A stretch of 64,000 nt of DNA from Thalassotalea nanhaiensis (GTDB lineage: Bacteria; Pseudomonadota; Gammaproteobacteria; Enterobacterales; Alteromonadaceae): contig NZ_CP134146.1 of NCBI RefSeq assembly GCF_031583575.1, positions 434,001-498,000 on the forward strand, in the 5' to 3' direction. Of this stretch, positions 1-9,726 are shown piece by piece (the first letter of the stretch is position 1; each line of letters opens with the position of its first letter). The notes under the pieces are model-generated. The model did not search any database. It was not told the DNA's origin and saw nothing but the letters and a program-made list of their open reading frames with translations. Both the position numbers and the translations under genes were made by a program.

Positions 1-1118
1 GCAGAAATTTGTGTGCGAATTCGGGCTTGGCCTTTTGGTACCACAGGGAATGAGAAGCCAATAACGTAAATGCCTTCGCTAAGTAAACGGTTTGACATAT
101 CTGCTGCAACCTTTGCATCACCTAACATTACTGGCACAATCGCGTGGTCTGCTCCGGCACAGGTAAAGCCGGCTGCTTCCATATTGTTACGGAAATAAGC
201 AGCGTTATCTTTTAACGTTTTACGCAATTCACCACCTTGGGCTAACATATCAATTACTTTAATTGAGGCTGTTACGATTGCTGGTGCTAATGAATTCGAG
301 AACAAGTACGGACGAGAACGCTGACGTAACCATTCAATAACTTCTTTACTTGCAGATGTGTAACCACCTGAAGCGCCGCCCATGGCTTTTCCTAAGGTAC
401 CTGTAATGATGTCAACTCGGTCCATTACTTCACAGTATTCGTGTGAACCACGACCATCTTCACCAACAAAACCTACCGCATGTGAGTCATCTACCATAAC
501 CATTGCATCGTATTTGTCGGCTAAATCACATACACCTTTTAGATTGGCAATTACGCCATCCATTGAGAATACGCCGTCAGTAGCAATTAACTTAAAACGT
601 GCTCCGGCTTCATTGGCAGCAATTAGCTGTTCTTCTAATGCGGCCATATCGTTATTGGCATAACGAAAACGTTTTGCTTTACATAAGCGAACACCGTCAA
701 TAATGGATGCATGGTTAAGAGCATCCGAAATTATGGCATCTTCAGCGCCTAATATTGTTTCAAATAAACCGGCGTTGGCATCAAAACATGATGAATAAAG
801 AATAGTGTCTTCCATACCCAAGAAGTTGGATAGCTTGCCTTCCAATGTTTTATGAATATCTTGTGTGCCACAAATAAAACGTACCGATGCCATGCCAAAA
901 CCGTGGTCGTCCAAACCACCTTTAGCTGCATTAATAAGCTCAGGATGATTGGCTAAACCTAAATAGTTATTGGCACAAAAGTTAATTACTTCTTCGCCAC
1001 TGCTAACTGCTATATCGGCTTGTTGAGCAGTAGTGATAATTCGTTCAGCTTTGTACAGGCCCTCTTCTTTAACTTGATCTATTTGTTGTTGAAGGTGGTT
1101 AATAAAATTAGATGACAT
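1..1118 (-). CDS. kbl: 2-amino-3-ketobutyrate CoA ligase (glycine C-acetyltransferase), C-terminus cut by window edge
   Basis: The reverse strand reads [12 protein letters not shown] from an ATG at 1118 and stays open to base 1, about 372 codons of the usual near-398. It is a PLP-dependent alpha-oxoamine synthase that cleaves 2-amino-3-ketobutyrate with CoA to glycine and acetyl-CoA, the second step of threonine catabolism. Visible family signatures are FCANNYLGL near the N-terminus, the [13 protein letters not shown] block, and GTLGKAMGG, which should hold the PLP lysine. A tdh gene would be expected just downstream on this strand, outside the window. A divergent Lrp-type regulator is the probable controller. 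Confidence 0.95.
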   Translation of the reverse strand, partial: MSSNFINHLQQQIDQVKEEGLYKAERIITTAQQADIAVSSGEEVINFCANNYLGLANHPELINAAKGGLDDHGFGMASVRFICGTQDIHKTLEGKLSNFLGMEDTILYSSCFDANAGLFETILGAEDAIISDALNHASIIDGVRLCKAKRFRYANNDMAALEEQLIAANEAGARFKLIATDGVFSMDGVIANLKGVCDLADKYDAMVMVDDSHAVGFVGEDGRGSHEYCEVMDRVDIITGTLGKAMGGASGGYTSASKEVIEWLRQRSRPYLFSNSLAPAIVTASIKVIDMLAQGGELRKTLKDNAAYFRNNMEAAGFTCAGADHAIVPVMLGDAKVAADMSNRLLSEGIYVIGFSFPVVPKGQARIRTQIS

Positions 1119-1237
1119 ATTAGCCTCAGTTAAATCATTTATTTAAAAAACATGATTAGTAATTGTAGTTTCTTGCGAGCATTTTGCTGCATTTTTTAAT
1201 GACACATATTATTCACCTATCAGACTATAAAAAAAAG

Positions 1238-1303
1238 TTTACAGATGTTCAAAATGCCTTATAATCATTGCAAATTGACACCTTGCTGTGTCAATTTGCA
1301 ATG
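1238..1303 (+). promoter_or_regulatory. Promoter with a perfect 16-bp dyad abutting the -10 box, ahead of an Lrp-type gene
   Basis: A TTTACA box at 1238-1243 and a TATAAT box at 1260-1265 are 16 bp apart. Directly after the -10, CATTGCAAATTGACAC (1266-1281) is repeated as an exact reverse complement at 1288-1303 across a 6-nt loop. The dyad covers the expected transcription start and ends 33 bp before the ATG. The position fits an operator for autoregulation. A weak T-rich tail after it leaves an RNA hairpin possible. Confidence 0.65.
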
Positions 1304-1336
1304 TCGGTTTTTAGTTTCATATAAGGTAATTGATGA

Positions 1337-1765
1337 ATGATCAGTGAAAAAGACGAAGAGTTGCTTTCCATTCTTAGATGTAATGCCAGGGCGAGTGTTT
1401 CAGATATCGCCAGAGCGTTAAATGTTTCAAGAACAGCCATACAAAACCGTATAAATAAGCTTGAAAGTAATGGTGTGATTAAGTCATACAGCGTTGAATT
1501 AGGCAGCAGTTACACCAAAGATTTAATTACCATAAATGTATCTTTGAAAGTTAACCCAAATTTGCGTGAGAAAATTTGCATAATTTTAAGAAAAATACAC
1601 CAGATAAGCCATATCTATTCAATCAGCGGGGAGTATGATCTGCTTGTTGTTCTGCAAATCCAATCGCTTAAACATCTTACGGCAATATTGGATAATATTT
1701 GTCATTTAGAAGGGGTAGAGCGAACGAACTCTTCAATTATTCTTGATGCAATATTTGAAAGATAA
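1337..1765 (+). CDS. Lrp/AsnC family transcriptional regulator
   Basis: At 142 aa this has the usual family length. An N-terminal helix-turn-helix (about residues 5-55, with NARASVSDIARALNVSRTAI) is followed by a RAM/AsnC ligand-binding half, where SGEYDLLVVLQI is the typical strand. The ATG at 1337 has an AAGG ribosome site about 10 bp upstream; the ATG four bases earlier runs into a stop. It is divergent from kbl, so it is a likely amino-acid-responsive regulator of threonine or glycine catabolism and of itself. The effector cannot be read from the sequence. Confidence 0.88.
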   Translation: MISEKDEELLSILRCNARASVSDIARALNVSRTAIQNRINKLESNGVIKSYSVELGSSYTKDLITINVSLKVNPNLREKICIILRKIHQISHIYSISGEYDLLVVLQIQSLKHLTAILDNICHLEGVERTNSSIILDAIFER

Positions 1766-1847
1766 TACTAATTCCGATAATTTATTAAGCTAATTCAGTC
1801 CGTTGTTAGTATGATGATAACGGCTCATTTATTTAGAAGAAAACACA

Positions 1848-3128
1848 TTGAACAAAGAAAAGCTGTCTTTACGCCTATATCAAATACTTATTTTATTGCT
1901 TGTACCAGTGTTATTATTGGTTCTCATCGTTCGCTCGTTTTCGCAACGAGAATACCGTCAGCGCTTAACTGAGCGATTTGGCTGGTTGCCTTCAAATATA
2001 AAGCCAGGCGGTATTGTTGTACACGCGGCTAGTGTAGGTGAAGTAATAGCCGCTAAACCTTTTATTGATAAGTTATTAATTACTTATCCAGATTTACCTA
2101 TTACTGTAACCACGTTTACGCCGACAGGCTCAGCGCAAGTAAAAAAATTCTACATTGATAAAGTACAGCATTGTTATTTGCCATTAGACATTTCATTTTG
2201 TGTGCATTTATTCTTTCGATTGTTAAAGCCCAAAGCTGTAGTGCTTATGGAAACAGAGCTATGGCCAACACTTATTCAACGCTGCTATAAATCTAACGTT
2301 GAATTACTGTTAATTAATGGTCGTTTATCAGAAAAATCTTTAAAAAATTACAAAAAACTGTCGTGGTTAATTAGACCTGCATTGAATAAATTTTCTGCCA
2401 TATTGTGCCAAAGTGCAGATAATGCCGAACACTTTATTGAAATGGGGGCTAATGCCGATTTAGTTAAAAATTCTGGTAATTTAAAGTACGACATAAGTGT
2501 TACCGATGAACTGCAAAATAAAATTTCACAGCTGCAAAAATTCATTCCTGAACATAGACGATTACTGGTTGTAGGCAGTACACACCAAGGGGAAGAATTA
2601 CCCGCACTTGCTGCGTATAAAAAGTTAAAAAACGACAACCCTGAATTGCTTTTGGTGCTTGTTCCTCGCCACCCTGAACGTTTTTCTACGGTAACAAAAC
2701 TGTGTGAAGAGCAAGGTTTTAAAACCGTTACGCGCAGTTCTAAACAACCGATAATTGATGACCATGAGGTTTGGGTAATCGATACGTTAGGGGAATTGTT
2801 ATCTGTGTATGCGCTGGCTGAGATTTGTATTGTTGCCGGCAGCTTTTCTGATGTTGGTGGGCATAATCCACTGGAACCGGCGTTATTTTCTAAACCTGTT
2901 CTTGTTGGTGAGAACATGGCAAATTTTAAAGAGATCACACAAAAACTAACAGTAGCCAATGGCATAGTGCAGTTAGAGCAAAACAGCGAACTTGCCGTTA
3001 AATTACATTGTTTATTAACTGATCAAGAATTAGCAATAACGATTGGCAAAAATGCACTTGGTGTAGTTCTTGCCAATCAAGGTGCTACAGATAAGAGTAT
3101 TGAAACCTTACAAAGTTTGCTTAAGTAA
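1848..3128 (+). CDS. waaA: 3-deoxy-D-manno-octulosonic acid (Kdo) transferase
   Basis: This 426-aa protein matches the family length of about 425. It is a membrane-anchored GT30 glycosyltransferase that adds Kdo from CMP-Kdo to lipid IVA at the inner face of the cytoplasmic membrane. One N-terminal hydrophobic anchor (about residues 11-27) is followed by RLTERFG, the HAASVGEV block with the conserved Glu, the METELWP motif, and a C-terminal nucleotide-sugar domain with GSFSDVGGHNPLEPA. The start is TTG with a purine-rich ribosome site. It is convergent with the S9 peptidase gene. The Kdo kinase gene kdkA lies 4 kb downstream, so inner-core synthesis is partly clustered here. Confidence 0.95.
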   Translation: MNKEKLSLRLYQILILLLVPVLLLVLIVRSFSQREYRQRLTERFGWLPSNIKPGGIVVHAASVGEVIAAKPFIDKLLITYPDLPITVTTFTPTGSAQVKKFYIDKVQHCYLPLDISFCVHLFFRLLKPKAVVLMETELWPTLIQRCYKSNVELLLINGRLSEKSLKNYKKLSWLIRPALNKFSAILCQSADNAEHFIEMGANADLVKNSGNLKYDISVTDELQNKISQLQKFIPEHRRLLVVGSTHQGEELPALAAYKKLKNDNPELLLVLVPRHPERFSTVTKLCEEQGFKTVTRSSKQPIIDDHEVWVIDTLGELLSVYALAEICIVAGSFSDVGGHNPLEPALFSKPVLVGENMANFKEITQKLTVANGIVQLEQNSELAVKLHCLLTDQELAITIGKNALGVVLANQGATDKSIETLQSLLK

Positions 3129-3209
3129 CTATATTCTTGCTGTTAGTTCAATAACCTAAAGCAGGTAGCTCAGGCTATAGAAGTACATGTACTCAAATAT
3201 GTTATTAAC

Positions 3210-5342
3210 CTAGTAAGTAAACTCTTCATCAGCTTTTTTTTGTGCAGCACGTTCAGCTTGTTCCTTTTTTTCTTCAGCAAGCTGCTCTTGAATTAATGCT
3301 TGTAATTCGGCTTCAATTTTTTGCTCTTTTTGTTCTGAAGAAAGAGTGGTTAAATTTTCAACATCAACGTCATAAGCGTCAAGCAATCTACGTCGCTCTT
3401 GTGCTTTTATTTGTTGCTCATTCATCGCGGGAGGAAAAGGTAAACCAAGTTGCCTGCGAATAAAGTCTTCAACATAGACAATTTCGTGTCGATTTCCCTT
3501 CCAATAATAGTGATAACCATGGCCAACACTATTGTAAAACACCGTCTCTACATTTTTACCTAGCTGTTGTAAACGATATTTCATTCTATTGGACTGTTCA
3601 AAATGAGCGATAGTATCTTTTTTCCCCGCAATTAAGAGTACTGGTACATTAATGTCTTCAGCCAAATAAAACGGTGATACTTCTTTTAATGACTCTTTAT
3701 ATCCACCGATCACTTTGTCTAACGCTTGACGGCGTTCATCACTATAAACTTGATTGTTTGCATTATATAAATGTGGCAAATCGTAGATACCATATTTTGC
3801 GACAATGCATTGATAATCTTCAGGGTGTTTAATTGCAAGCATCATTGCTGAATAACCGCCATAACTAGTGCCAATAGAACACATTTTTTCGAACTTATGT
3901 TCTTTTCTAACCTGTTTCACCGCGGCGGTTATATCGTGTTCGATCAATTTACCAAACTCGCCACGCCCCTCGTTCATAAATTGTTTACCGTAACCGGAAG
4001 AACCACGAAAATTAACCTTGAGCACCGAATAGCCACGGTTGGTAAAATACTGCGTTTGTGCGTCGTATATTGCTAAATCTCTGATCCCAATAGGGCCACC
4101 ATGTGGATTCACTAACAGCACCCCATTACTATAACCAACTGGTTTAGTTAATAATGCTTCAATGAATACGTCAGGCTCGACTTCTACCTGAAACACCTCA
4201 GTAGGACTAAGTTTATAAGGCGCTAAAGTAGTACGTTTTTCGGTAATAAATATTGCCTTTTTAGTATCAGCTTGAAAGAAATAAAACTTTCCCGGATTGG
4301 TAGAACTAAATGTTTTAATCAACTTATAATTGTCATCTAGGCTAGATTCAATGACTGACACCTGCTGGTTTTTAAAGGATTTTTTTAAACTTTTAGCTAA
4401 ATCTGTCTTTTCTTTGGCAAAATAATGACTATTTGGAATGCCCTCTTCGAGAAAGCTTACATAATTTACGCCTTGATGCATTTTATTTAATTTAGCATCA
4501 ATTAAATCATAATTTGGGTGTTGGTAAATTACTTTACCAAGCGTCTTTGTTGTTATGTCAAACTCAACTAATGAAGTTCGGTCCAAATTTTTATTGGTTA
4601 AAACTGCAAGTGTCCCCTCATTTAAAAAGCCAATGGGGATAAACTGATTTTCAGCATTAATATCATAGAATTTTTTCCACTTATCTTTAGATGTTAACTG
4701 GTACCAAAATTCTATTTGGTCATCGTTTTTGATTGCAGCAATTAGAGCTTTGTTCACATCATCATAAATATAATGAAAGGCTTCGTTGAGGGTGTTTTCA
4801 ACCTCTATAGCTTCATCATAGTTACTTACAGCTAACTGATCTGTCGTTATTTTATACAGCTTAAATCTAGGGTATTTTTGCTTTTTAGTGACGTTGCGAG
4901 CGAACAGAACGGTGTCTTCTTCATTTGGTAATGTTGAAACCATAAAGCCACTAACCCCTAAGGACTGCCAAATACCTTCAGGTTTTTCACCATCATCCTT
5001 TATGTTAATAAAGCCTCTTCGCTTTTTCATCTGTAGGTATACAGTATCATTGTCAACCCATTGATAATTTTCAACGTATGAACTCCGTTTTCTATCCATA
5101 CGAAACATCGGCACACTAAGTCTTTTTTGCGGGTCAATGAGCCTTACGATATTGAAGCGTTTCATGTGCTCATAAGAGAAAATATACTTACCATCGGGGC
5201 TTAATATCATCGAATAAACTTGCGATGATTGCATAATATCTTCTACTGGTATTAATTTGTATGGCTTGGCGATTACGTGGTTGCTTAACAAAGTCACTAC
5301 TATCAGACTGATACGCAAAACTACTAAATTTAAGCGGCTCAT
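3210..5342 (-). CDS. Secreted S9 family (prolyl oligopeptidase type) serine peptidase
   Basis: The 710-aa product starts with a signal peptide (cleavage probable after NHVIA, about residue 25), then a beta-propeller-like N-terminal half and an alpha/beta-hydrolase half. The catalytic triad can be placed at Ser493 (GTSYGG), Asp576 (KKDTIA) and His608 (GHGYHY). The C-terminal 50 residues are a charged, Glu/Lys/Gln-rich helix, which is unusual for the family. It probably cleaves oligopeptides in the periplasm or outside the cell. Its ATG overlaps the stop of the upstream lipoprotein gene by one base (TAATG), so the two are translationally coupled. Confidence 0.9.
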   Translation of the reverse strand: MSRLNLVVLRISLIVVTLLSNHVIAKPYKLIPVEDIMQSSQVYSMILSPDGKYIFSYEHMKRFNIVRLIDPQKRLSVPMFRMDRKRSSYVENYQWVDNDTVYLQMKKRRGFINIKDDGEKPEGIWQSLGVSGFMVSTLPNEEDTVLFARNVTKKQKYPRFKLYKITTDQLAVSNYDEAIEVENTLNEAFHYIYDDVNKALIAAIKNDDQIEFWYQLTSKDKWKKFYDINAENQFIPIGFLNEGTLAVLTNKNLDRTSLVEFDITTKTLGKVIYQHPNYDLIDAKLNKMHQGVNYVSFLEEGIPNSHYFAKEKTDLAKSLKKSFKNQQVSVIESSLDDNYKLIKTFSSTNPGKFYFFQADTKKAIFITEKRTTLAPYKLSPTEVFQVEVEPDVFIEALLTKPVGYSNGVLLVNPHGGPIGIRDLAIYDAQTQYFTNRGYSVLKVNFRGSSGYGKQFMNEGRGEFGKLIEHDITAAVKQVRKEHKFEKMCSIGTSYGGYSAMMLAIKHPEDYQCIVAKYGIYDLPHLYNANNQVYSDERRQALDKVIGGYKESLKEVSPFYLAEDINVPVLLIAGKKDTIAHFEQSNRMKYRLQQLGKNVETVFYNSVGHGYHYYWKGNRHEIVYVEDFIRRQLGLPFPPAMNEQQIKAQERRRLLDAYDVDVENLTTLSSEQKEQKIEAELQALIQEQLAEEKKEQAERAAQKKADEEFTY

Positions 5343-5902
5343 TATTCACTATCCTTTTTTGCTGGCTGTGAATTAATTAACTCAAAGAAGTTCTCTTCGC
5401 CGGGGCCAGAATATGTCATCGGATGATTCAGTAAAATGTTGGAGAATTTATCTTCCATAAATTCAAGTGCGATAGATGAGTTATTGTTTAAGGACATTCT
5501 TGAGGCAACGTAGTACCAAACAACATAGCTATTCATTTTCAAATGGCCAGCGTAGTTTATTTTGTTTTCTTCTACAGTAAACGCCCAAATATCGTCTTCG
5601 AAATCTTTAAGGTAAGCGTAATTATTAAATGTGACCTTACTGATCTCATATTGACCAACAGGTAGAGGAACTAATATGTAATTACTGCCAGATTTTAAAT
5701 CTTTTTCAGACAGCGCAATGCGTTTGGTGCCTGTTAATATGATTTCTTGGAGTGATCGGTTAGTGTCAACGGCGAGCAGTAAATATCCCTGTTTTTCTTG
5801 TAGAGCAACCTCACTCTCCTGATCAATACTTTCAACTTTTGTTGCGCAACTGCTTAATACCAGCATGCACAAAATCAAACTAATTAACTTTATTCTTAAC
5901 AT
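5342..5902 (-). CDS. Small lipoprotein of unknown function coupled to the S9 peptidase
   Basis: From the ATG at 5902 the product is 186 aa: MLRIKLISLILCMLVLSSCA carries a signal peptide ending in the lipobox LSSC, so it should be a lipoprotein. A longer reading frame to 5947 exists, but it would bury the signal peptide. The body has no motif I recognise; it appears to be beta-rich with aromatic residues. It is the first gene of a two-gene unit with the peptidase. A role as partner or anchor for the peptidase is only an inference. Confidence 0.75.
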   Translation of the reverse strand: MLRIKLISLILCMLVLSSCATKVESIDQESEVALQEKQGYLLLAVDTNRSLQEIILTGTKRIALSEKDLKSGSNYILVPLPVGQYEISKVTFNNYAYLKDFEDDIWAFTVEENKINYAGHLKMNSYVVWYYVASRMSLNNNSSIALEFMEDKFSNILLNHPMTYSGPGEENFFELINSQPAKKDSE

Positions 5903-6013
5903 TATTGTAAACCTAGTTTTGACATTGCTTGATAGAAAAACTATCAATTCCTTGCTTAAAAAAGTCTACTTAATAAAGTTAAAATTGTACAGGTGTTTAA
6001 AAAGGTTAATGCG

Positions 6014-7051
6014 TTAAGATAATATTTTATCAATATTGGTAATGACCATATCAACAGTAATGCGATCCATTAATTCGCCTTTAGCGCGAGTGTTCCAGGG
6101 AAGTTGCTCTGAAGGTTTGCCATGCTGCTCTAAAACACACTCTTCATAAACGCTTGCAACATAATGTTGGCAAGTATAAGGACCGGTGCGTTTAGGGTTT
6201 GAATGGGCGTATAAACCGATCACAGGTGTTTCCACAGTTGTCGCCATATGTGTTGGGCCAGTGTCGGGAGCAATAACAAGCTTTGCAGACTCTAAAACCG
6301 CCATTAATTGTTTTAAATTAGTTTTGCCAACTAAGTTTATTAGCTCAACATTGGCATGCTTGGCGATATCATTGGCAAGATTAACTTCAAGTTCACCAGG
6401 CCCTCCGCAAAGTACAACGTGATAGCCTTTTTTACTTAAATAATCCGCTGCTTGAGCATATTTTTGCGCAGGCCAATTTCGCTCTGCTTTACTGGCTGCT
6501 GCAGAAATTACAGTATAAAACTTATCTTGTGGGATGAGCTCTTTGGCGTATGTACGTTCATTTTCACCAAAAGGCATGAGCCAGTGCGGCTCTTCGGTTT
6601 TAACTCCAATCGCATTAGCAAATGCCATAAAACCTTCCAGTACGTGTGGCTGGTTTTGCGGGGCTACTTTTCTATTGGAAAACAACCATTGGCCTTCTCT
6701 TGCTCTGGCACGGTCAAAGCCAATCCTTATTTTTGCCGAAATACATAAACTGGCAATACTTGCTCGTAGCGCTGCTTGCATATGGAACAGCACATCAAAT
6801 TTTCGACCATTCATTGCTGATTTTAGTTCTTTAAAGGCGGTAAACCCTTTTGATTTATCGAAAATAACAAAATTAATACCTGGTAAATCTTTTAGCAGCA
6901 TGTGCTCGACTTTACCTAACACCCAAGTGATCTCAATATCTGGATATTGTTTTTGAATTTGTTGTACCATAGCAACTGCATGGCAAACATCACCAATGGC
7001 GGAAAGCCTTAAAATACATAGAGATTTTGGGGTAGGTATTTGACCTAGCAT
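6014..7051 (-). CDS. Glycosyltransferase family 9 protein (ADP-heptose:LPS heptosyltransferase type)
   Basis: The protein has the two-Rossmann (GT-B) pattern of family 9. The N-terminal CILRLSAIGDVCHAVAMVQ holds the conserved Asp, and the C-terminal half has NWPAQKYAQ, VVLCGGPGE and the nucleotide-binding signature APDTGPTHMATT. It probably adds a heptose or related sugar to the lipopolysaccharide core. I prefer the ATG at 7051 (345 aa); an in-frame TTG at 7081 adds ten residues but has no ribosome site. It is divergent from kdkA, which also acts on the inner core. Which heptosyltransferase class it belongs to is not resolved. Confidence 0.85.
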   Translation of the reverse strand: MLGQIPTPKSLCILRLSAIGDVCHAVAMVQQIQKQYPDIEITWVLGKVEHMLLKDLPGINFVIFDKSKGFTAFKELKSAMNGRKFDVLFHMQAALRASIASLCISAKIRIGFDRARAREGQWLFSNRKVAPQNQPHVLEGFMAFANAIGVKTEEPHWLMPFGENERTYAKELIPQDKFYTVISAAASKAERNWPAQKYAQAADYLSKKGYHVVLCGGPGELEVNLANDIAKHANVELINLVGKTNLKQLMAVLESAKLVIAPDTGPTHMATTVETPVIGLYAHSNPKRTGPYTCQHYVASVYEECVLEQHGKPSEQLPWNTRAKGELMDRITVDMVITNIDKILS

Positions 7052-7107
7052 AAACGATTTACCAAAATAGCAATTAAGCAAAATATAATTAATTAAGGCC
7101 TATTATC

Positions 7108-7848
7108 TTGAACCTGTCGAGATTTGTAAAACAATCATCTGTTAATTTTTTTAAAGAAGGTGATTATACCTGTATTTATGAGGGTGAATTGTTACCGGAT
7201 TTTTGTTTAGAAATGTTCAATGCCGACTATTGGCAACAAAAAGATGCTGTATTAGGTAAAGCTGTTGGTCGAGGAACCGCTTGGTTTATTAATCACCCTA
7301 CAACGAATATGGTGCTGCGCCATTATTATCGAGGTGGCTTAATTGGTAAGTTAATCAATGACAGTTATATTTTTACTGGTGTAATGAATAGCCGTGCGGC
7401 AAAAGAGTTTGTTTTGCTCAAAGAAATGCAGCATTGGCATTTACCCGCGCCTAAACCGGTAGCATTTCAGGTGAAACGCAATGGGTTTACCTATCAAGCC
7501 GATATTCTGATTGAATTAATTCCAGGCGCAACCGACCTTGTCGGCTTGCTTTCTAAGGCTGGGCTACCTGACGATATATGGCAAAATATTGGTCGTTGTA
7601 TTAAAACGTTTCATCAAAAGAATATTTATCACCATGACTTAAATGCACATAATATTATGCTAGATAGTGAAAATAAGGTTTGGTTAATCGACTTTGATCA
7701 AGGGCGGATTATGCCTAAATCGGGTAAGTGGCAACAAGAAAATTTACAGCGCTTACTACGCTCATTTAATAAGGAGCTGGGTAAGTTACCTGAGTTTCAC
7801 TTTAATGAAACTCAGTGGCAACTATTGAAGCAAGGCTACGACGAATAG
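7108..7848 (+). CDS. kdkA: 3-deoxy-D-manno-octulosonic acid (Kdo) kinase
   Basis: This 246-aa protein kinase-like fold matches KdkA, which phosphorylates Kdo of the lipopolysaccharide inner core with ATP. The signatures are VLRHYYRGGLIGKL, the catalytic loop HHDLNAHNIML, and WLIDFDQGRI with the metal-binding DFD. The start is TTG with an AAGG ribosome site at 7095-7098. Organisms with one Kdo residue often pair this kinase with a monofunctional WaaA, and waaA is nearby. It is convergent with the TetR-family gene. Confidence 0.93.
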   Translation: MNLSRFVKQSSVNFFKEGDYTCIYEGELLPDFCLEMFNADYWQQKDAVLGKAVGRGTAWFINHPTTNMVLRHYYRGGLIGKLINDSYIFTGVMNSRAAKEFVLLKEMQHWHLPAPKPVAFQVKRNGFTYQADILIELIPGATDLVGLLSKAGLPDDIWQNIGRCIKTFHQKNIYHHDLNAHNIMLDSENKVWLIDFDQGRIMPKSGKWQQENLQRLLRSFNKELGKLPEFHFNETQWQLLKQGYDE

Positions 7849-7857
7849 CTGAAGTGG

Positions 7858-8520
7858 TTATGCAACCTGTTGGTCTAGTGCTTCTTGTTTTAATACTTTG
7901 TATTGGTCACGTGCAGTTTCAAAGTCTTCACGGGCCTTATCGGTAACGTATGGACTTAACAATGCAAAAATCTTTAATAGACCTTCATACAAACTAGCAT
8001 CATCAATTTTTGGATTATCATCTAGTTGTGTTTGCAAATAGCTTAACCAAAATGTTGTTGTGATCCTTAGCAAGCAGGTTAAATCATCTAGTTCATCATC
8101 TTTTATACTTAAGATTTCAGCATCATTTAAAGACTGCAACATGCTAGAAACTTTTTTGATGATCTCTTTTTGTATTTCGCTGTAGCGTTTTTTTAGCGCT
8201 GGGTTTTTGCTTAACAGTACCGGTAAATTACTGTAGAAAAACCTAAACTTAGAAATTAGCTGAAACACAATGTCCATATATAACAATATACTATCTAAAG
8301 GGTTTTGCGCGTCAGATAAGCCTTTAAACTGATTAATTAAATCATCTGCATATTCGCTGTAAATGGCATTTATGATGTCTTCTTTATTACGAAAATGATA
8401 ATAAAGGTTACCCGGGCTAATACCTAAATGAGCAGCAATATGGTTTGTTGTTATGTTACGTTCACCATTTTCGTTAAAAAGCTCGATGCTAGCGACGATG
8501 ATTTTATCTCTGGTTTTCAT
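7858..8520 (-). CDS. TetR/AcrR family transcriptional regulator
   Basis: The 220-aa product has an N-terminal TetR helix-turn-helix (about residues 10-55: ITTNHIAAHLGISPGNLYYHF, with the typical YYHF end) and an all-helical ligand-binding domain. It is divergent from coaD with a 225-bp spacer. The inverted repeat AGTTC-6-GAACT at 8579-8594 is the best candidate operator. The ligand and target genes are unknown. Confidence 0.87.
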   Translation of the reverse strand: MKTRDKIIVASIELFNENGERNITTNHIAAHLGISPGNLYYHFRNKEDIINAIYSEYADDLINQFKGLSDAQNPLDSILLYMDIVFQLISKFRFFYSNLPVLLSKNPALKKRYSEIQKEIIKKVSSMLQSLNDAEILSIKDDELDDLTCLLRITTTFWLSYLQTQLDDNPKIDDASLYEGLLKIFALLSPYVTDKAREDFETARDQYKVLKQEALDQQVA

Positions 8521-8578
8521 TTGTAATGAAACTCTTTAATTCTGATAATAACTGTTACCAACATCATACTATCAAAAT

Positions 8579-8594
8579 AGTTCAAAATGGAACT
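8579..8594. promoter_or_regulatory. Candidate TetR-type operator (AGTTC-6-GAACT)
   Basis: A short inverted repeat with 5-bp arms and a 6-bp spacer lies 59 bp upstream of the TetR-family start, in the divergent spacer before coaD. Short arms make chance occurrence possible, so only the position supports it. Confidence 0.3.
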
Positions 8595-8733
8595 TTTTTG
8601 AGTAATTACTTTATTTTATTTAAAGGGATATTTTCTTTATCCTTACTGCGAAGGAAATAATAAGTTTTCCAGAACACTTTGCTTTGTTCTAAAGCAGAGC
8701 TAAAATGATGAAATTATTAATAAATAAATTTAA

Positions 8734-9219
<486 letters not shown>

Positions 9220-9299
9220 ACCGCTTACTGTTTTTTAAGTGCTGCAATAATATTCAAATTAATTCTAACGGCCTTTTATTAAGGCAAACAGGAAATATC

Positions 9300-9716
9300 A
9301 TGACGCAACCTTTAGTTGTTGGTGCGAAAGCATCATTAAAGAAATCATTTAGCTCAGCAGATGTAGAAAAATTTGCTGAAGTATCTTTAGACAGCAATCC
9401 AATTCATTTGGATGAAGACGCTGGAAAAGCCTCTATTTTTAAACAACGTGTTGTTCACGGGGCTTTAGTAAGCAGCTTATTTTCTGCTTTACTGGGCTGC
9501 GAACTACCGGGAGAAGGAACTATTTTTTTAGGGCAAACTGTTAAATTTTCAGCACCGGTATTTTTAAATGAAGAAATAGAAGCGGTTGTTGAAGTTGCCA
9601 GCATTCACCCGAAAAGGCCCATTGTTAAATTTACCCTGACAGCAACCAACCCAGAAGGTGCTGTGGTAATTAGTGGTGAAGCAACAGTAATGGCGCCTAA
9701 GCACTTAATTGGCTAA
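9300..9716 (+). CDS. MaoC-type (R)-specific enoyl-CoA hydratase family protein
   Basis: The 138-aa single hot-dog domain has the hydratase-2 motif: DSNPIHLDEDAGKASIFKQR with the catalytic Asp/His pair, followed by VVHGALVSSLFSALLG. Such proteins hydrate trans-2-enoyl-CoA to (R)-3-hydroxyacyl-CoA and can feed polyhydroxyalkanoate or fatty acid routes; the true substrate cannot be told. It is preceded by an AGGAAAT ribosome site and is convergent with mutM, ten bases away. Confidence 0.85.
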   Translation: MTQPLVVGAKASLKKSFSSADVEKFAEVSLDSNPIHLDEDAGKASIFKQRVVHGALVSSLFSALLGCELPGEGTIFLGQTVKFSAPVFLNEEIEAVVEVASIHPKRPIVKFTLTATNPEGAVVISGEATVMAPKHLIG

Positions 9717-9726
9717 TAAATAGAGC

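Noticed and set aside
1767..1812. Inverted ATACTAA/TTAGTAT ends after the Lrp-type gene
   Set aside because: Only 7 bp of each end pair; similarity to the element at 20968 is too weak to call it a repeat copy.
2348..2965. 205-codon minus-strand ORF within waaA
   Set aside because: It is antisense to a well-supported gene and matches no family.
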